Shown: piece by piece, positions 22,752-24,432 of the stretch
Layout: every line of letters begins with the position of its first letter
How positions within the stretch are numbered: the stretch's first letter is position 1
Assembly: GCA_002307175.1 (NCBI GenBank)
Contig: DBTS01000056.1
Coordinates: 1-24,432 of the forward strand
Direction of reading: 5' to 3'
From: Rhodocyclaceae bacterium UBA1310
Lineage (GTDB): Bacteria; Pseudomonadota; Gammaproteobacteria; Burkholderiales; Rhodocyclaceae
Length of the DNA: 24,432 nucleotides
Translations under genes and position numbers: made by a program
The notes under the pieces: generated by a model
Told to the model about the DNA's origin: nothing
Seen by the model: the letters and a program-made list of their open reading frames with translations, nothing else
Databases searched by the model: none

Positions 22752-23207
22752 TCAAGGCGCTGCTGACTCCTCCAGATTGGCCAGAATCTTCTCCATCAGA
22801 GCGGTCAGCTGGGCGCATTCGGCATGGCTGAGGCCCGCCACGGCCTGCGCCTGGATGGCGCGGTGGCGGCTCTGCGTGGCTTCGTGTACTGCCCACCCGG
22901 CCTTGCTCAGATTCAGGCGGGTGATACGCCGGTCCTGCGTATCGGGGCTGGCTTCGAGCAGGGCCTTTTCGCGCAGGTCGCGAACGAGGCGTGCCAGCTG
23001 GGCCTTGTCCTTGCCGCTGTGCTCAACCATATCGCTGAGCGTGGCGCCGGGCGTGCGTGCGAAGAACCCCAGGGCGCGATGTTCCATGCGCGAGAGGTCT
23101 TGCCCGCTGTTCCGCAGTTCGCGCATGACTGCCGAACGATAGCGGTGCACCACCCTGTCGATGGCATCGAAGACGGGATTTTCAGCTGCCGGTTTTTTAG
23201 TTGACAT
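22752..23207 (-). CDS. MarR-family regulator of the siderophore-interacting protein gene
   Basis: The ATG at 23207 (MSTKKPAAENPVFD) gives 151 residues. The winged helix is in LSRMEHRALGFFARTPGATLSDMVEHSGKDKAQLARLVRDLREKALL with the wing ASPDTQDRRITRLNLSKAG, and the C-terminal dimer helix ends ILANLEESAAP. Its start codon lies inside a 15-bp palindrome, and a second copy of the palindrome precedes the divergent flavin reductase gene, so it probably represses both. A decayed copy of its C-terminus occurs at 16801-16915. The signal may be iron- or siderophore-linked, but that is only inferred from the neighbour. Confidence 0.87.
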   Translation of the reverse strand: MSTKKPAAENPVFDAIDRVVHRYRSAVMRELRNSGQDLSRMEHRALGFFARTPGATLSDMVEHSGKDKAQLARLVRDLREKALLEASPDTQDRRITRLNLSKAGWAVHEATQSRHRAIQAQAVAGLSHAECAQLTALMEKILANLEESAAP

Positions 23208-23245
23208 TGTCAACCTTGTGTGAAAATATTGTTGATATTATCAAC
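23200..23245. promoter_or_regulatory. Two 15-bp palindromic MarR operators
   Basis: GTTGACATTGTCAAC (23200-23214) and GTTGATATTATCAAC (23231-23245) are perfect palindromes around a central T, 31 bp centre to centre (about three helical turns). They differ by a compensating pair of changes that keeps the symmetry, good evidence of selection as protein sites. One covers the MarR start codon and the other lies 15 bp before the flavoprotein ATG. Confidence 0.82.
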
Positions 23246-23260
23246 TATAAAAGTATCGCC

Positions 23261-24028
23261 ATGAATCTTTTTTCATCCACCCCCCTTTCTTTTCTTGCGC
23301 GCAAAGCTTCGTCCCTTGGGGTAGAGCGGGTGCGCTATGAGCTGAAGATGCGCGAAGTCAATGTGCTGCGCAAGGTAGCTATCGGCAACAGCCTGCTGGC
23401 CATCACCTTCGGCGGTGAGGCGCTTGCGGATTTCGAATCCCGCAGCTTCGACGATCACTGCAAGTTCATGTTCACCACGCCGGGCGGCGACATGGTGCGG
23501 CGAGATTACACGCCGCGCCATTTCGATCGCCAGAAATGCGAGCTGACCCTGGAATTCGCGCTGCACGAACACGGCCTTGCCACCGACTGGGCACGTGCCG
23601 CCCGCGTGGGAGACACTGCCGTGATCGGCGGGCCGCGCGGCTCGATGATCGTGCCGGGGGATCTGGACTGGTACTGGCTGATCGGGGATAGTGCCGCGTT
23701 TCCGGCGATCCGCAGGCGTCTGGAGGAACTCCCTGCCTCCGCGCGGGTAGAAGTCGTCGCCCTGTGCGCGCATCCTGCAGACTGTGCGCTCTTTGCCACG
23801 CTGCCTGAAGCGCAGCTGCACTGCGTGGTTTCTACGGAAGAACTTTCTGCCGCCGTGCGCGCGCTGGAATTACCGGGCGGAGTGGGCTATGCGTGGTGTG
23901 CAGCGGAAGCAGCCAGTGCCAGGGCGATACGTGAAATTCTCAGAGAAAAGGGGTTGGCCAAGGAGGCCATGCGTGTGGCGGCCTACTGGAAAGCGGGTGC
24001 AGCGGATTTCCATGAAAAGCTTGATTAG
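23261..24028 (+). CDS. Siderophore-interacting protein (FAD-dependent ferric-siderophore reductase family)
   Basis: The ATG at 23261 begins MNLFSSTPLSFLARK and gives 255 residues; an upstream in-frame ATG would place the operators inside the gene. The N-terminal flavin-binding barrel shows the RRDYTPRHFD motif (RxYTxR) and the ELTLEFALHEHGLATDWARAA segment. The C-terminal NAD(P)-binding half has GGPRGS, IGDSAAFPAIRRRLEELP and the family-typical ending AYWKAGAADFHE. Proteins of this group (ViuB/YqjH-like) reduce ferric siderophores in the cytosol to release iron. E. coli YqjH is likewise controlled by a neighbouring regulator. No siderophore transport genes are in view. Confidence 0.9.
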   Translation: MNLFSSTPLSFLARKASSLGVERVRYELKMREVNVLRKVAIGNSLLAITFGGEALADFESRSFDDHCKFMFTTPGGDMVRRDYTPRHFDRQKCELTLEFALHEHGLATDWARAARVGDTAVIGGPRGSMIVPGDLDWYWLIGDSAAFPAIRRRLEELPASARVEVVALCAHPADCALFATLPEAQLHCVVSTEELSAAVRALELPGGVGYAWCAAEAASARAIREILREKGLAKEAMRVAAYWKAGAADFHEKLD

Positions 24029-24118
24029 TGATCCGGCAGGCGAGTCAGAACAGAATAAAACATACAGGATGCAATGAAGGTAGGTGAATTGCACTGGACG
24101 AGTCTGACCGTTCACAAG

Positions 24119-24171
24119 CACGCGGAAGGTGCAATTCGCTGACGCTCATTGTGCGCTTCGCCACCCTACGA
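24119..24171. repeat. Solitary relic of the GGTGCAATTCGC repeat family
   Basis: The stretch joins CACGCGGAAGGTGCAATTCGCT, the reverse complement of a right arm as found at 362-395, to CGCTCATTGTGCGCTTCGCCACCCTACG, the continuation of a left arm. It is thus a recombined half element about 23 kb from the main cluster. Confidence 0.65.
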
Positions 24172-24215
24172 TAATCGTTATATGCTGAAAGGGCATGACA
24201 TATAGGGGAATTTTC

Positions 24216-24353
24216 ATGCAAAAACGCTGCGAACCGGATTCAGTGTCCTACGGGAATCATCCACTGTATGGTGGGTGGAGGTTCAAGGGGGGAAAAGCCG
24301 CAGGCGTCTCCCACCGCTTCGATCCTGCCTTAGAAGCTGCTCACGATCTGTAG
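24216..24353 (+). CDS. Possible 45-residue protein, unknown
   Basis: The ORF starts MQKRCEPDSVSYGN after AGGGGA with about 7-base spacing and ends AALEAAHDL-type at a TAG at 24351. It has no membrane segment and no recognised domain. Its composition (Gly, Arg, His, one Cys) is not that of the repeat DNA next to it. It may be a small gene or chance. The rest of 24029-24432 holds only the repeat relic and a possible start at 24410. Confidence 0.3.
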   Translation: MQKRCEPDSVSYGNHPLYGGWRFKGGKAAGVSHRFDPALEAAHDL

Positions 24354-24409
24354 CGAGAAGGCGTCAGTGTGCCGAAGAGCAGCACAGAAACCGGAGGTTA
24401 TTCGTATAA

Positions 24410-24432
24410 ATGAGGATTTCGAGCAGCCGCTG
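24410..24432 (+). CDS. Possible start of a gene running off the window
   Basis: ATG at 24410 opens MRISSSR and follows GGAGG at 24393-24397 with a rather long 12-base spacing. Only seven codons are visible, so nothing can be said about the product. Confidence 0.2.

Overview
The window looks like chromosomal DNA of a GC-rich Gram-negative bacterium, most likely a betaproteobacterium. The grounds are the base composition, a TonB-dependent copper receptor, an outer-membrane barrel protein, lipoprotein and Sec signals, and the gene families present. The genus cannot be read from the sequence. No tRNA, rRNA, CRISPR array, transposase, phage gene or origin was found.

Layout. Bases 1-229 are the 3' end of metE. 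A 1.1 kb non-coding tract (230-1309) follows, built from repeats that include extra copies of the metE tail, and then a MetE-like paralogue (1310-2440). A cyclic-di-GMP-I riboswitch (about 2619-2704) precedes a sedolisin-type lipoprotein protease with Ig-like repeats (2772-5021). A small secreted protein follows. Next is a metal module: a CbiM/NikM-type uptake protein and an outer-membrane protein on the minus strand, divergent from a DUF2946 protein and an OprC/NosA-type copper receptor on the plus strand. At 10228-12150 an epimerase gene and its divergent AraC-type regulator are both broken, one by a stop codon and one by a G-tract frameshift.

Bases 12201-14431 hold an arsenic cluster: ArsR, a GNAT-ArsC fusion and an aquaglyceroporin-like channel, with no ArsB or Acr3 pump in view. 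On the minus strand come an MgtC-family protein, an SDR-fold protein lacking the catalytic residues, and a small membrane protein. Three divergent regulator-target pairs follow: MarR with a DMT exporter (shared 18-bp operators), a DmlR-like LysR with tartrate/D-malate dehydrogenase, and MarR with a siderophore-interacting ferric reductase (two 15-bp palindromes). Between them lie a relatively AT-rich metallophosphoesterase gene, a small Pro/Val-rich secreted protein and a 411-bp element with 15-bp terminal inverted repeats. A remnant of a second MarR gene sits at about 16801-16915.

The strongest leads are the c-di-GMP riboswitch controlling a surface protease with a ribosome-site hairpin, the pump-less arsenic operon with a fused enzyme, the amplified metE-tail/hairpin tract, and the double decay of the epimerase/AraC pair. 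The operator assignments are direct sequence patterns, but their function is inferred.
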